64,000 bases of DNA. Source: Streptomyces sp. NBC_00341 (GTDB taxonomy: Bacteria > Actinomycetota > Actinomycetes > Streptomycetales > Streptomycetaceae). Below are positions 55,567-64,000 of the stretch, one piece after another (positions within the stretch are counted from its first letter, which is position 1; each line of letters begins with the position of its first letter). The notes under the pieces were generated by a model. That model was not told the origin of the DNA and searched no databases. It was given only the letters and a program-made list of their open reading frames with translations. The stretch spans positions 7,936,001 to 8,000,000 of the forward strand of contig NZ_CP108002.1 in NCBI RefSeq assembly GCF_041435055.1, written 5' to 3'. Both the position numbers and the translations under genes were made by a program.

Positions 55567-56970
55567 TCACCCCTCCTGGGGACGGTGCACGACGAACGGC
55601 CTGAGGTTCCCGTACAGCCCCCACGGCCCGCCCGCGACGCCGACCCCGCTCTCCTTGATGCCCGCGAAGGGCTGGGCGAGTGACAGTTCGGCATGGTGGT
55701 TGATCCACGCGGTTCCGCATTCCAGCCGGCCGGCGACCTTCTCGGCCCGGTCGAGATCGGTTCCCCACACCGAGCCGCCCAGTCCGAAGCGGGTGTCGTT
55801 GGCCGCCTCGACCGCTTCGTCGAGGCTTGCGTACGGCAGCACCGGCAGCACCGGACCGAACTGCTCCTCCGTCACCACCGCACTGTCGGGCGGCACATCG
55901 GCCAGGATCGTCGGCGCGAAGAAGTAACCCGGCCGGTCCAGCCGGTGGCCACCGGTAACGGCGCGGGCGCCGTCCGACAGGGCCTGGGCCGTGCGGTCCG
56001 CCACCCGGGCCAGCTGCGGGGCGTTGTTGACCGGCCCCAGCTGCGTGCCCGGGGCGAGCCCGGCCCCGACCACCGCGGACTTCGCGTACTGCGCGAGGGC
56101 CTCCACCACACCGGAGTGGAGCCGGGCCGGGACGTACACGCGCTTGACCGCCATGCAGACCTGCCCGCAGTTGCGGAACGCCGCCCAGAACAGCCGTTCA
56201 GCGATCCGGTCCACATCCACGTCATCCAGCAGGATCGCGGCATCGTTCCCGCCCAGCTCCAGCGTGACCCGGGCGAGCGAGGCCGCCGCACCCTCGGCGA
56301 CCGCCCGCCCGGTGGCAACCGAACCGGTGAAGGTCACATGGCGGATCCCCGGATGGCACGCGAGGCGGGCGCCCAGCGGTTCACGGCCCGTGACGACCGT
56401 CAGCACGTCCTCGGGCAGGGCGGCGGAGATCACGGACACCATCAGCCGGGTGGCGAGAGGCGTGAACGGGGACGGCTTGAGCACCACCGTGTTGCCCGCG
56501 GCGAGCGCGGGAGCGAACTTCGCCGACGCGAGCTGCAGCGGAAAGTTCCACGGAACGATCGCGGCGACCGGGCCGAGGGGGCGCCAGCGGAGCTCGCTGC
56601 GCACCGGACGGCCGTCCGTGATCGGCAGGGGCCCGGGAGCGGACCTCGCGAAGTAGCGCAGGCGGGCCGCCGTGCGGGCGACCTCGGCGTACGACTCGGT
56701 GAGGGGTTTGCCCTGTTCACGGGTGAGCAGCGGCGCGAGGCCGGGCCCGGCCGCCTCCACGGCGTCGGCGGCCGCGAGCAGAGCGGTGACGCGGGCGCCG
56801 TCATCCGCCCGCCAGCCCCGCCACGCCTCCTGGGCCCGGCCGACGACGGCGTCCAGCTCGTCCGCCTGCTGGTCGGGGGAGTCGTCGAAGGCCTCGCCCG
56901 TCGCCGGATCGACGACGGCGAAACGCTCGCCGCGGGCCCCGGGCCCGCGGCGCGGCCGGCAGTTCGGCAT
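55567..56970 (-). CDS. Aldehyde dehydrogenase, 467 aa
   Basis: An NAD(P)-dependent aldehyde dehydrogenase. Catalytic Cys is in FRNCGQVCMAVKR and the general-base Glu in VTLELGGNDAA. PWNFPLQLASAKFAPALAAGNTVVLKPSP forms the cofactor site. The length is slightly short of the usual 480-500. It begins 8 bases after the MfnB-like gene with a poor ribosome site, which suggests translational coupling. Together with the alcohol dehydrogenase it could oxidise the furan aldehyde produced after MfnB, giving a furan carboxylic acid. That substrate is inferred, not shown. Confidence 0.9.
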   Translation of the reverse strand: MPNCRPRRGPGARGERFAVVDPATGEAFDDSPDQQADELDAVVGRAQEAWRGWRADDGARVTALLAAADAVEAAGPGLAPLLTREQGKPLTESYAEVARTAARLRYFARSAPGPLPITDGRPVRSELRWRPLGPVAAIVPWNFPLQLASAKFAPALAAGNTVVLKPSPFTPLATRLMVSVISAALPEDVLTVVTGREPLGARLACHPGIRHVTFTGSVATGRAVAEGAAASLARVTLELGGNDAAILLDDVDVDRIAERLFWAAFRNCGQVCMAVKRVYVPARLHSGVVEALAQYAKSAVVGAGLAPGTQLGPVNNAPQLARVADRTAQALSDGARAVTGGHRLDRPGYFFAPTILADVPPDSAVVTEEQFGPVLPVLPYASLDEAVEAANDTRFGLGGSVWGTDLDRAEKVAGRLECGTAWINHHAELSLAQPFAGIKESGVGVAGGPWGLYGNLRPFVVHRPQEG

Positions 56971-56978
56971 GCCGGCGG

Positions 56979-57746
56979 TCAGCCCGCAGCGGCAGCGGCA
57001 GGGGCAGCGGTGGCGGCGTGCTCCCGGGCATGCCGGTCCATCTCTGCCCGGAAGGCGGCCACCAACTCCGGCCGAATCCGCCCGGAGTTGCGGTCTCCCC
57101 CCTCGCAGACCGCCCCGCGCACCCCCACGATGTCGGTGCCGATACGGGTCAGCGCCCCGAGGTCGGCCGCCCGGACACTGCCCGCGAGGGCGGCGAGCAG
57201 ACCGGCCCCGTGGGCGCGTCGGACGAACTCCGCGCAGACATCGGGCGGCACATGGTCGAACAGCCGCGTACCGTCCTTGACCGCGGTGTCGAGCATGGCC
57301 GCGTCGGAGCCGGAGCGTCGGGCGATGTCGGGCAGCGCCAGCGGATTGACGCAGCCGATCCGGTGCGCGTCGGCATACCCGGAGGCGACGACGAACGCGT
57401 CCGGCCGGTACTCCTTCACCGCCCGGACCACCCCTCGCATGACCTCGACGGCCTGCTCGGGCGTCGTGCAGCCGTAGAGGCCGACCTTGATATACGTGGC
57501 CCCGGAGACGGCCGCGCCGAGCGCCGCCTGGGCCACCGTGCCGGGCTTGAACGGTACGTCCCCCACGGTGGCGGACACCGGCTTGTCAGCCGGGATCGCG
57601 GTCCGGATCTCCCTGATGACCCAGGGGAAGTTCGCGCCGAGCGACCCCTCGTCGGGCTTCTTGACGTCGACGATGTCGAGGTGCTCCGCCGCCTGCGCGC
57701 AGTCGAGGGCTTCCTCGACGCCGTCCGGGGAGATGAGAAGCAACAA
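56979..57746 (-). CDS. mfnB: (5-Formylfuran-3-yl)methyl phosphate synthase homologue (MfnB), 255 aa
   Basis: A close match to the archaeal MfnB/DUF556 aldolase-like TIM barrel, which joins two glyceraldehyde-3-phosphate molecules into a furan in methanofuran synthesis. Segments [27 protein letters not shown]-type [44 protein letters not shown] and [16 protein letters not shown] keep the active-site Lys and Asp residues. The start is a TTG placed 6 bases after GGAAGGAA, giving LLLISPD as in archaeal proteins. A C-terminal Ala-rich tail is extra. It lies between the megasynthase and the dehydrogenases, so its furan is probably used by them. Confidence 0.92.
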   Translation of the reverse strand: MLLLISPDGVEEALDCAQAAEHLDIVDVKKPDEGSLGANFPWVIREIRTAIPADKPVSATVGDVPFKPGTVAQAALGAAVSGATYIKVGLYGCTTPEQAVEVMRGVVRAVKEYRPDAFVVASGYADAHRIGCVNPLALPDIARRSGSDAAMLDTAVKDGTRLFDHVPPDVCAEFVRRAHGAGLLAALAGSVRAADLGALTRIGTDIVGVRGAVCEGGDRNSGRIRPELVAAFRAEMDRHAREHAATAAPAAAAAG

Positions 57747-57966
57747 TGTGGGTTCCTTCCACCGCAGGCCCGGCTGCCCGCGGGCGGTCGGATCTGAGCC
57801 ACTTGGATCACTTGCCGTCCGCTCATCATGGCCGCGGGCCGAGGCCACCGGCAGGGCGTGCGGAGTCAGAACGGTCCACTGCCCCGACCCCGGCACGCGC
57901 CGCGTTACGCCGTCCACGCCGGATCGCACCGGCTGCGGCACGGGACCGCCGCAGCCGCAGCGCCCG
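57747..57966. other. Spacer between megasynthase and mfnB
   Basis: About 220 bases on the minus strand between two genes read in the same direction. I see no reading frame of quality, no clear promoter and no strong hairpin. It is long enough to hold a separate promoter for mfnB. Confidence 0.4.
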
Positions 57967-60900
57967 TTACGGCGTACGCTCCACGCCCGGCACCACCCGC
58001 ATCCCCAGCCCCTTTACCCGGTAGATGCACGTGTCGTCGCCCCACAGCGACGCGTCCGCCACGGCATAGGGCCCCAGGGAGTCCGTGCCGCTCGCCACGA
58101 TGTCCATGTCCACCCGGATCAGCCGGTTCGCCGGGGTGATCTGGCCACGATACGTCCAGCCGGACTCCCGGCCGGGCAGCACCGGTTCGAACACGGCGCC
58201 GGGAACACCGTCGGCCGCGCCGCTCTCCAGCAGGTGGAACTGGAGGAGCTGGCACACGGCCTCGATGCCCAACGAGCCCGGCTGAACCGGGTCCTGGAAG
58301 AAGTGGGCCCGGAAGAACCAGGCGTCCGGGCGGACGTCCTTCTCCGACCGCAGCCGGCCGAGCCCCGCGCTCCCCCCGTCCGGCCAGTAGCCCGTGATCC
58401 GGTCCAGCATCAGCAGCATCGGCCCCGGCAGCCGTGGTTCCCCGGCGCAGTACCGGGCCGGGCGGGCGGCGAGATCGACGGTACGGCCGCAGGGTTCGTC
58501 GAGCCGGGCCCGTTCGTCCTTTGACACCGCGAGACCCTGCTGCTCGTCGAAGGCGGACCGGGGGAAGTAGCCGAAGACCGTGGAGAGTTCGTACACCGGC
58601 ACGCCGTCGGCCGTGCACTCCACCCGGAACGACTCGATGATCATGTCTCCGCCGGACGAGACGCGCGTCAGCTCGGCCCTGGTACGGACCGTGCGGGTCG
58701 CCGGAGTGACCTCGCCGGTGACCGTTCCCGTTCCGTCGAGGTTGCGGAACAGCAGGTCCGTCTCGCCGGTCAGCGCGCTGCCCACGTAGGAGGCGAGCCA
58801 CCCGCAGGGCTGCAGCGCGATCTCCAGGAGGACGGCGAACGGCATGGCGCGGCCGCCATTCTGCTCGAAGTACCAGGCCAGGGCGGGCACGTCGTACTCG
58901 GCGACGACGACGCTGCCCTCCCGCATTCCGGCCTGCGGCCCGTCCACCGAGACGATGCGGCTCATGAAGTGGTACGGCGGACCGGGCAGCCGGGCCACCT
59001 TGCGGGTGCCGTCGAACGGCTCGTACATGGCGCCGAACGCCTCGCTCGGCCTGCCCCACGCGCAGGCCAGCAGCGAGGCGTGGTCGAAGGGGAAACCGTC
59101 GGCCGCCACAGCCACCGGCTTCGCCTCCCGGTGCCCGGCCAGCCCGGCGAGCCTCGGCAGGGGCACCGGGGCGCCGCCGGTCTGCACGGTGGGCGGGCCC
59201 GAGTGCCGCCAGTGCGACAGCGGCCAGTCGGGGACCAGCCGGAGCGCCATGCCACGGCCCAGGAACGCCTTCGCCCCGTCCACCGAGCCGAGGACATCGG
59301 CGTACAGCGTCGGCACCGGTCCGCCGGAGACGCCGGAGACGAACACCTCGTAGACGACCCGTCGGCCCTCCGGGGTCGCCTGGCCCCGGCACATCGCGCT
59401 GGAGGGGTGCTCGGTGACCGGTTCGAAGCGCCAGCCGTCCCGGTCGACGGTGAAGCCCAAGGCCGTCAGGTAGAACGCCATCGCCTGGAGACCGCCCTGG
59501 AGCATCAGAGTGCCCGGCATACAGGGGTCGTTCTTGAAGTGCCCGGTGAAGAACCAGTCGTCCGGCGACAGTGCGGTCTCGGCGCGCAGATACCCCCGCC
59601 CCCACGGTCCTCCGGCCGGGTCGAAGGCGACGACCTCGTCCAGCAGCCGCATCCGGCCCTCGTCCAGCGTGGGCGTGCGCACGTGGGCCGCCGTCGCCTC
59701 CCAGCCGGGCCCGAAGCAGTCGGCGGGCCGCCCCTGCGCCAGGGCCCGCATCCGGTCCGCGCCGAACCGGGTCCGTTCGCAGCGCACGGCCGGCGGGTCG
59801 AGCGGCAGGTCGTCACCGGGCGGGTGCTCGGCGGGATTCCAGCGGACACCGCCGCTGCCGGCGAGCTCCGCCGGAGTGAAGAAACCGGCCTGGCCCTCGC
59901 GGACGCTGAGCCGCAGCTCGCCGTCCACGTAGCAGTCGTAGTGGAAGAAGGCCAGCCGGACTCCGTCGGCCTCCGCGTGGCCGTCGACATGGATCTCGAA
60001 GCACAGGGTGTCGCCCGCCTCCGGCGGGGTGCCGTGGAACGTCACCTCGCAGCCGAGCAGCCGGTACGCGCGCTCGCCCCGGTTGAGGAGGTCGACGCCG
60101 AGCCAGCTGAGCAGGAGCAGATCGGCCTGGCCCGCCTCGATCAGCAGACCGGCCGGCATGCGCCCCGTGGGGTCCAGGTACCAGCTCCCGGCCAGGACGT
60201 CGGTCTCCGTCCAGATCCTCCCGTCCGTGCGTACCGGCCCCGGCAGGGTGAGCGCCGCGGGCACCGCGTCGAGGCCGGTGACCCGGTCGGCGAACAGCAT
60301 GGGCGGCCCCGGCATCCGGGTCTGCACCGCGTATCCGTCCTGTTCGGCGAAGCGCGGACCGAACAGCGTGGAGATCTCGCGGGAGGCGAGGTGCTCCAGC
60401 TGGGCGCGGTCGAACTTCGGCCCCGGCCGCGGGACGTGTGAGGGCGCAGGCGCGGGCGCGGGTGACAGTACAGGTGCGGGGCGCGGGCCGGCACCCTCCC
60501 GGCCGGCGGTGGTCAGTGCCCTGACGGCGAGCCCGGACACCCGCAGGAACCGCTGGTGGGCCTCGGTGTGCGCGGCCATGACCTCCTGGTGCAGCGCGGC
60601 GACCCGCAGACCGTGCCGGGCGACCACGGCCACGGCCCCCGTCGGCCCCGGTTCCTGGGCTGCCCGCGCGGGCAGCCGGGAGGGGACGGGGGAGGAGGGC
60701 GAAGGTACAACGGCAACGGGTTCGCCGGTCTCAGCGGGGGAACCCGTGGCCGGGGCAGGGCTCCGGTCCGGCACGGGGGCCAGCTCGGGGGCCCGGGGCA
60801 GAACGGTCACGGCACGCTCCAGGGGCGGCAGGCACGGAGTCGGGGGTACGGGAACGGTGACGGTGGGGCCGGGCGGCGGGAGCTGCGCCGAGGCCTCGGC

Positions 60901-63900
60901 GAGCCGGGCGAACACCTCGTCGGCCCGCACCGGCACTCCGGCGACGACGAGTTCGCCGACCGCGAGGCACAGCTGCCGCAGCCCGGTGTCCCCCGAGGCG
61001 TCCAGCGCGACGGCCACATGCTCCCGGTCGCCGAGCACCCGCTTGATCCAGCCGGTGCACAGCCCCCGGGGTCCGTGCTCCACGAACACCCGCACGCCGT
61101 CCGCCCACGCCCGCTCGACGGTGGCCGCGAAGTCGATCGTGTCGATGCCCTGCGCGGTGATCGCCTCCGCGGCCCGCTCGGCGGTCGGCCGGTACGCCCG
61201 GCCGGTGGCCCCGCTGTAGAACCGCACCCCGGGCACGTCGACCGTGGGACGGCGGTGGACCTCGCGCCACACCTCGGAGACCTCGGCCAGCTCCGGTGCG
61301 TGGGCCGCCAGATCGTAGTCCAGCTCGATCGCCCGGTCGGCGCCGATCCTGGCCACGGCGGCCGCGCACGCCAGGGACTCGCCACCGATGACGCAGACAC
61401 CGGGCGCGTTCACCGCCATCAGGTGAACCGAGGCGTCCGCGGCCAGCTCCGCACGGACCGCTTCCAGCGGTGCTCCGAGGAGATAACTCGACCACCGGGA
61501 GCCCTGGATGCCCCGCTGCCGCCAGTAGCGCCGGACCGCCCGCAGTTCACCTGTGAGTTCGGTCGTGAACAGACCACTGTCCCGGACGGCCTCGAACAGC
61601 CCGGAGGCGTCCGGCCAGGCACCCAGCGCGACCAGCGCAGTCGACTCGCCCGAGGAGTATCCGAGCGCGGCGTCCGGTCGCAGCCCGAGCAGGTCGCGGC
61701 TGAGAACGGTGTGGAAGACGGCCAGTTCGGCGGCGGCCCAGATCTGGCCGAGGACTCCGGGCTCCGGCCGTGACCGCAGCCGGGCCGTCATCTCCCGGTG
61801 CTTCTTCCGTACGGCCTCGCCCAGCGACGGCAGGGCGAGCATCAGCTCGTGGCCCATGCCCGGGTACGCGGCCGAGCCGTTCGTGTACACGAAGGCGGTC
61901 TGCCCGGTGACCGGCCCGTCCCGGTACAGCAGGTCGGCGGGGCGGACCCCGCCCTCCGTCAGCCAGCGGCGGGCGGCCTCCCTGCGATCGGCCGGCACGG
62001 TGTCCCCGTCGGCCACGAGCGCCAGCCGGGCCGGACCCGCGGAGGACCGCGTACCGGAGTCCAGCGCGGCCAGCACCTCCTGACGGTCCGCCCCGGAGAA
62101 GACGTGCAGACGTGGTGCCGTGCCCCGCAGCCACGCCAGGGCGTCCCCCGCGCGCAGCCGTACGCTCACGGCCGGCCCCTCCAGGGGTACGGACACGGCC
62201 AGCGCCGTGTGGGCGACGGCCGCGGCGTCCGCGGGCCCGCCGGGACGGGGCACCGCGCGGTGCTGGAGCGAGAGCGCCGCGACCGCGACGGATACCAGCC
62301 CGGACGCGGCATGGGCACGCCCGAACACCGACGACGGATCGAACACCGCGTCGGGGCCGTCCCCGATGACCATGTCGGGTTCCCCCGCGGCCCCCTCATC
62401 CAGCAGGGCCACGACCGTGTCGCCGTCCCTGCGCGCGGCCTCCAGGGGCTTGAGGACCAGGACGACGGCCGCGTCCCCGGGCTCGTCCTCGCGGCCGAGC
62501 TCCCGCAGGGCGGCCCGGTGGACCGCCTCGCAGGACAGGTCGGCGGCACCGACGAGAGCGGCGTCGGCCTCCCCGGAACGGATGGCCCGGACCGCGAGCT
62601 CCAGCGCGACCAGACCGGACGCCTCCTCCGCGGACACCGTGAATCCGGGCCCTGCCAGGTCCAGTTGGGTGCTGATGCGGTTCGCCGCGAGGTTCGGCAT
62701 GCTGCCCACCACCCCTTCCGCCGTCATCGGGGGAGTGAACGCCTCCCGGGCGGCATCCGCCGACGGACCGGTGGCGGGCGCCCCAGAGCGCTCCAGCCAG
62801 AACGGCACCCGCCAGCGGGCACCCGCGCGGGCCACCTGGGGGTCCACCCCGGTTCCGATGACCACCATGGTCCGCTCGCGGGGCAGGCTCACCTTCCGTA
62901 CGGCCTCCCGGGCGGCCTCCAGCACCAGGAGCTGATGCGGCACGGCCCGTCCCAGGGCCAGCGGCGGGAAGCACAGGTCCGTCAGCCGCACGGCGATCTC
63001 CGCGACGGGGCCGCGCCGTTCACCACCCAGCACCGCCCGGCGCAGGTCCTCGGTGGACGTGCCCTCGCCGACCCTGGCCCCGATGGCCACGATCGCCACC
63101 TGTGCCGGAGCCGGGGCGGGGGCGGCCGGGCCACCGCGTCGCAGGGCGGACGTGGGAACGGCGTCCGGCGGGTCCACGATCAGGTGGGCGTTGGTGCCGC
63201 CGAACCCGAACGCGCTCACCGCCGCCCGCCGCGGCCCCGTCCACTCCTCCGCGGCGGTCAGCACCCGCAACGGGGTGCCCGCCAGCGCGTCCAGCGGCCG
63301 CTGGGCGCCGAGCGTCGCCGGGCGGACCCCCGCCCGCATCGCCCCGAGCACCTTCAGCAGCCCCGCCACGCCCGCAGCGGCCAGCAGGTGCCCGACGTTC
63401 GACTTGGCCGAACCGATGGGCACGTCGTCCGCCGACCCGAAGACCCGGGCCATGCCGCGCGCCTCCACCGCGTCACCGACCGGTGTCCCCGTCGCGTGGC
63501 ACTCGACGAGCGACACCGACTCCGGCGGTACCCCCGCCACGTCGTACGCCAGCCGCATGGCCCGCACCTGGCCCTCCTGCGACGGGCTGATCAGTCCGGA
63601 ACCACGACCGTCGTTGGACAGCCCCACCCCGCGGATCACGCCGAACACCGGCAGGCCGGCGGCGCGGGCCTCTGACAGCCGCATCAGGGCGACGAACCCG
63701 GCGCCCTCGCCGTGCACCAGCCCGTCCGCGTCCCGGTGGAACGGGCGGCTGCGCCCGGTGCGGCTGGTCGCGGACAGCCCGCAGAACCCCACGTGGAGGT
63801 AGAGCGGATCGGGGCGGCTCACCGCGCCCGCGACCATCAGGTCTGCCGTACCGTCGTGCAGCCGGTCGCACGCCAGCTTGATCGCGTACAACGAGGACGC

Positions 63901-64000
63901 GCAGGCGGCGTCGAGCGACCACGCCCCTGCACCGAGGCCGAGCGCGTCGGCCGCGATCCGGGCGGGCAGCCCGGACGAGAAGCGGTTGCGGGCGTCGGGG
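57967..64000 (-). CDS. PUFA-synthase-like megasynthase: KS, CLF, AT, four hotdog units (5' part missing)
   Basis: Only the C-terminal ~2,010 residues are in the window; the frame is open to the edge. Order, N to C: (1) ketosynthase, Cys in [19 protein letters not shown] (codon 63903-63901), His in ECHATGT and KSNVGH; (2) a second KS-like unit with Cys replaced ([12 protein letters not shown]), as in chain-length factors, about 63.1-62.3 kb; (3) acyltransferase with GYSSGES and [10 protein letters not shown], about 61.9-60.9 kb; (4) a long Pro/Ala linker; (5) four hotdog units, two with FabA-like active sites ([16 protein letters not shown] and [16 protein letters not shown]), i.e. two dehydratase pairs. 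No ACP (no LGxDS) and no ketoreductase is seen, so these must be upstream or in trans. PfaC of omega-3 synthases has a similar order. Stop TAA. Confidence 0.92.
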   Translation of the reverse strand, partial: PDARNRFSSGLPARIAADALGLGAGAWSLDAACASSLYAIKLACDRLHDGTADLMVAGAVSRPDPLYLHVGFCGLSATSRTGRSRPFHRDADGLVHGEGAGFVALMRLSEARAAGLPVFGVIRGVGLSNDGRGSGLISPSQEGQVRAMRLAYDVAGVPPESVSLVECHATGTPVGDAVEARGMARVFGSADDVPIGSAKSNVGHLLAAAGVAGLLKVLGAMRAGVRPATLGAQRPLDALAGTPLRVLTAAEEWTGPRRAAVSAFGFGGTNAHLIVDPPDAVPTSALRRGGPAAPAPAPAQVAIVAIGARVGEGTSTEDLRRAVLGGERRGPVAEIAVRLTDLCFPPLALGRAVPHQLLVLEAAREAVRKVSLPRERTMVVIGTGVDPQVARAGARWRVPFWLERSGAPATGPSADAAREAFTPPMTAEGVVGSMPNLAANRISTQLDLAGPGFTVSAEEASGLVALELAVRAIRSGEADAALVGAADLSCEAVHRAALRELGREDEPGDAAVVLVLKPLEAARRDGDTVVALLDEGAAGEPDMVIGDGPDAVFDPSSVFGRAHAASGLVSVAVAALSLQHRAVPRPGGPADAAAVAHTALAVSVPLEGPAVSVRLRAGDALAWLRGTAPRLHVFSGADRQEVLAALDSGTRSSAGPARLALVADGDTVPADRREAARRWLTEGGVRPADLLYRDGPVTGQTAFVYTNGSAAYPGMGHELMLALPSLGEAVRKKHREMTARLRSRPEPGVLGQIWAAAELAVFHTVLSRDLLGLRPDAALGYSSGESTALVALGAWPDASGLFEAVRDSGLFTTELTGELRAVRRYWRQRGIQGSRWSSYLLGAPLEAVRAELAADASVHLMAVNAPGVCVIGGESLACAAAVARIGADRAIELDYDLAAHAPELAEVSEVWREVHRRPTVDVPGVRFYSGATGRAYRPTAERAAEAITAQGIDTIDFAATVERAWADGVRVFVEHGPRGLCTGWIKRVLGDREHVAVALDASGDTGLRQLCLAVGELVVAGVPVRADEVFARLAEASAQLPPPGPTVTVPVPPTPCLPPLERAVTVLPRAPELAPVPDRSPAPATGSPAETGEPVAVVPSPSSPVPSRLPARAAQEPGPTGAVAVVARHGLRVAALHQEVMAAHTEAHQRFLRVSGLAVRALTTAGREGAGPRPAPVLSPAPAPAPSHVPRPGPKFDRAQLEHLASREISTLFGPRFAEQDGYAVQTRMPGPPMLFADRVTGLDAVPAALTLPGPVRTDGRIWTETDVLAGSWYLDPTGRMPAGLLIEAGQADLLLLSWLGVDLLNRGERAYRLLGCEVTFHGTPPEAGDTLCFEIHVDGHAEADGVRLAFFHYDCYVDGELRLSVREGQAGFFTPAELAGSGGVRWNPAEHPPGDDLPLDPPAVRCERTRFGADRMRALAQGRPADCFGPGWEATAAHVRTPTLDEGRMRLLDEVVAFDPAGGPWGRGYLRAETALSPDDWFFTGHFKNDPCMPGTLMLQGGLQAMAFYLTALGFTVDRDGWRFEPVTEHPSSAMCRGQATPEGRRVVYEVFVSGVSGGPVPTLYADVLGSVDGAKAFLGRGMALRLVPDWPLSHWRHSGPPTVQTGGAPVPLPRLAGLAGHREAKPVAVAADGFPFDHASLLACAWGRPSEAFGAMYEPFDGTRKVARLPGPPYHFMSRIVSVDGPQAGMREGSVVVAEYDVPALAWYFEQNGGRAMPFAVLLEIALQPCGWLASYVGSALTGETDLLFRNLDGTGTVTGEVTPATRTVRTRAELTRVSSGGDMIIESFRVECTADGVPVYELSTVFGYFPRSAFDEQQGLAVSKDERARLDEPCGRTVDLAARPARYCAGEPRLPGPMLLMLDRITGYWPDGGSAGLGRLRSEKDVRPDAWFFRAHFFQDPVQPGSLGIEAVCQLLQFHLLESGAADGVPGAVFEPVLPGRESGWTYRGQITPANRLIRVDMDIVASGTDSLGPYAVADASLWGDDTCIYRVKGLGMRVVPGVERTP

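Noticed and set aside
57747..57941. N-terminal extension of mfnB
   Set aside because: The extra residues are low complexity and do not align with the archaeal start; TTG at 57746 gives the expected LLLISPD start after a strong ribosome site.

Overview
The window looks like Streptomyces chromosome. GC content is very high, third codon positions are strongly GC-biased, GTG and TTG starts occur, genes often overlap by 4 bases (ATGA or GTGA), and strong GC-rich hairpins sit between convergent genes. The content is catabolic and accessory rather than core: sugar and polyol operons, many local regulators with visible operators, and the end of a biosynthetic locus at the right edge. No species can be named from the sequence alone.

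Layout, left to right. 1-1.0 kb: the end of an S66 LD-carboxypeptidase and a START-like protein. 1.1-5.0 kb: a FadR/LldR-type regulator and lutABC for L-lactate oxidation; regulator and operon share an operator core. 5.0-12.6 kb (minus): a carbohydrate ABC importer (binding lipoprotein and two permeases) with a hydroxyacid dehydrogenase, a DUF2264 protein and a DeoR-HTH/LacI-sensor hybrid regulator. 12.8-16.2 kb: a TSUP transporter, an APC permease and a conserved hypothetical. 16.6-20.7 kb: a three-gene polyol module (FGGY kinase, FAD oxidase with a BFD-type [2Fe-2S] tail, FAD oxidoreductase). 20.7-24.6 kb: a small membrane protein, a DUF309 protein, a large ATPase regulator without an HTH, and tRNA-Pro(GGG). 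24.9-26.1 kb: a secreted subtilase lying between two 14-bp direct repeats. 26.2-31.2 kb: an ArnT-like glycosyltransferase, a DHA2 MFS pump and a TPP-riboswitch-controlled NCS1 transporter (cytX).

31.3-40.1 kb is a sulfated-substrate module: a formylglycine-generating enzyme and a ROK regulator on the minus strand, divergent from a sulfatase, an Ssu/Tau-type ABC importer (permease, ATPase, binding protein) and a Tat-exported DUF4838 protein. The sulfatase carries the CxPxR target and the maturase carries both catalytic cysteines. 40.2-46.1 kb: an FBP/FusB-like zinc protein, a NUDIX hydrolase, a degenerate NAD-kinase-like protein coupled to an SPFH protein, and TetR facing a PAP2 phosphatase and a DMT transporter across a 26-bp perfect inverted repeat. 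46.2-52.3 kb: PadR, FadH, DoxX, an FprB-type ferredoxin/ferredoxin reductase fusion and an AurF-like diiron oxygenase. 52.8-54.4 kb: an EF-hand protein and a SAM methyltransferase.

54.5-64.0 kb (minus, running off the right edge) is the most unusual part. A PUFA-synthase-like megasynthase (KS, CLF-like KS, AT, four hotdog units) is followed by a close homologue of archaeal MfnB, which makes the furan precursor of methanofuran, then by an aldehyde dehydrogenase and a zinc alcohol dehydrogenase. I infer a furan-containing lipid or polyketide pathway. I do not recognise a described product for this combination. Its upstream half, where KR and ACP functions would have to be, lies outside the window.
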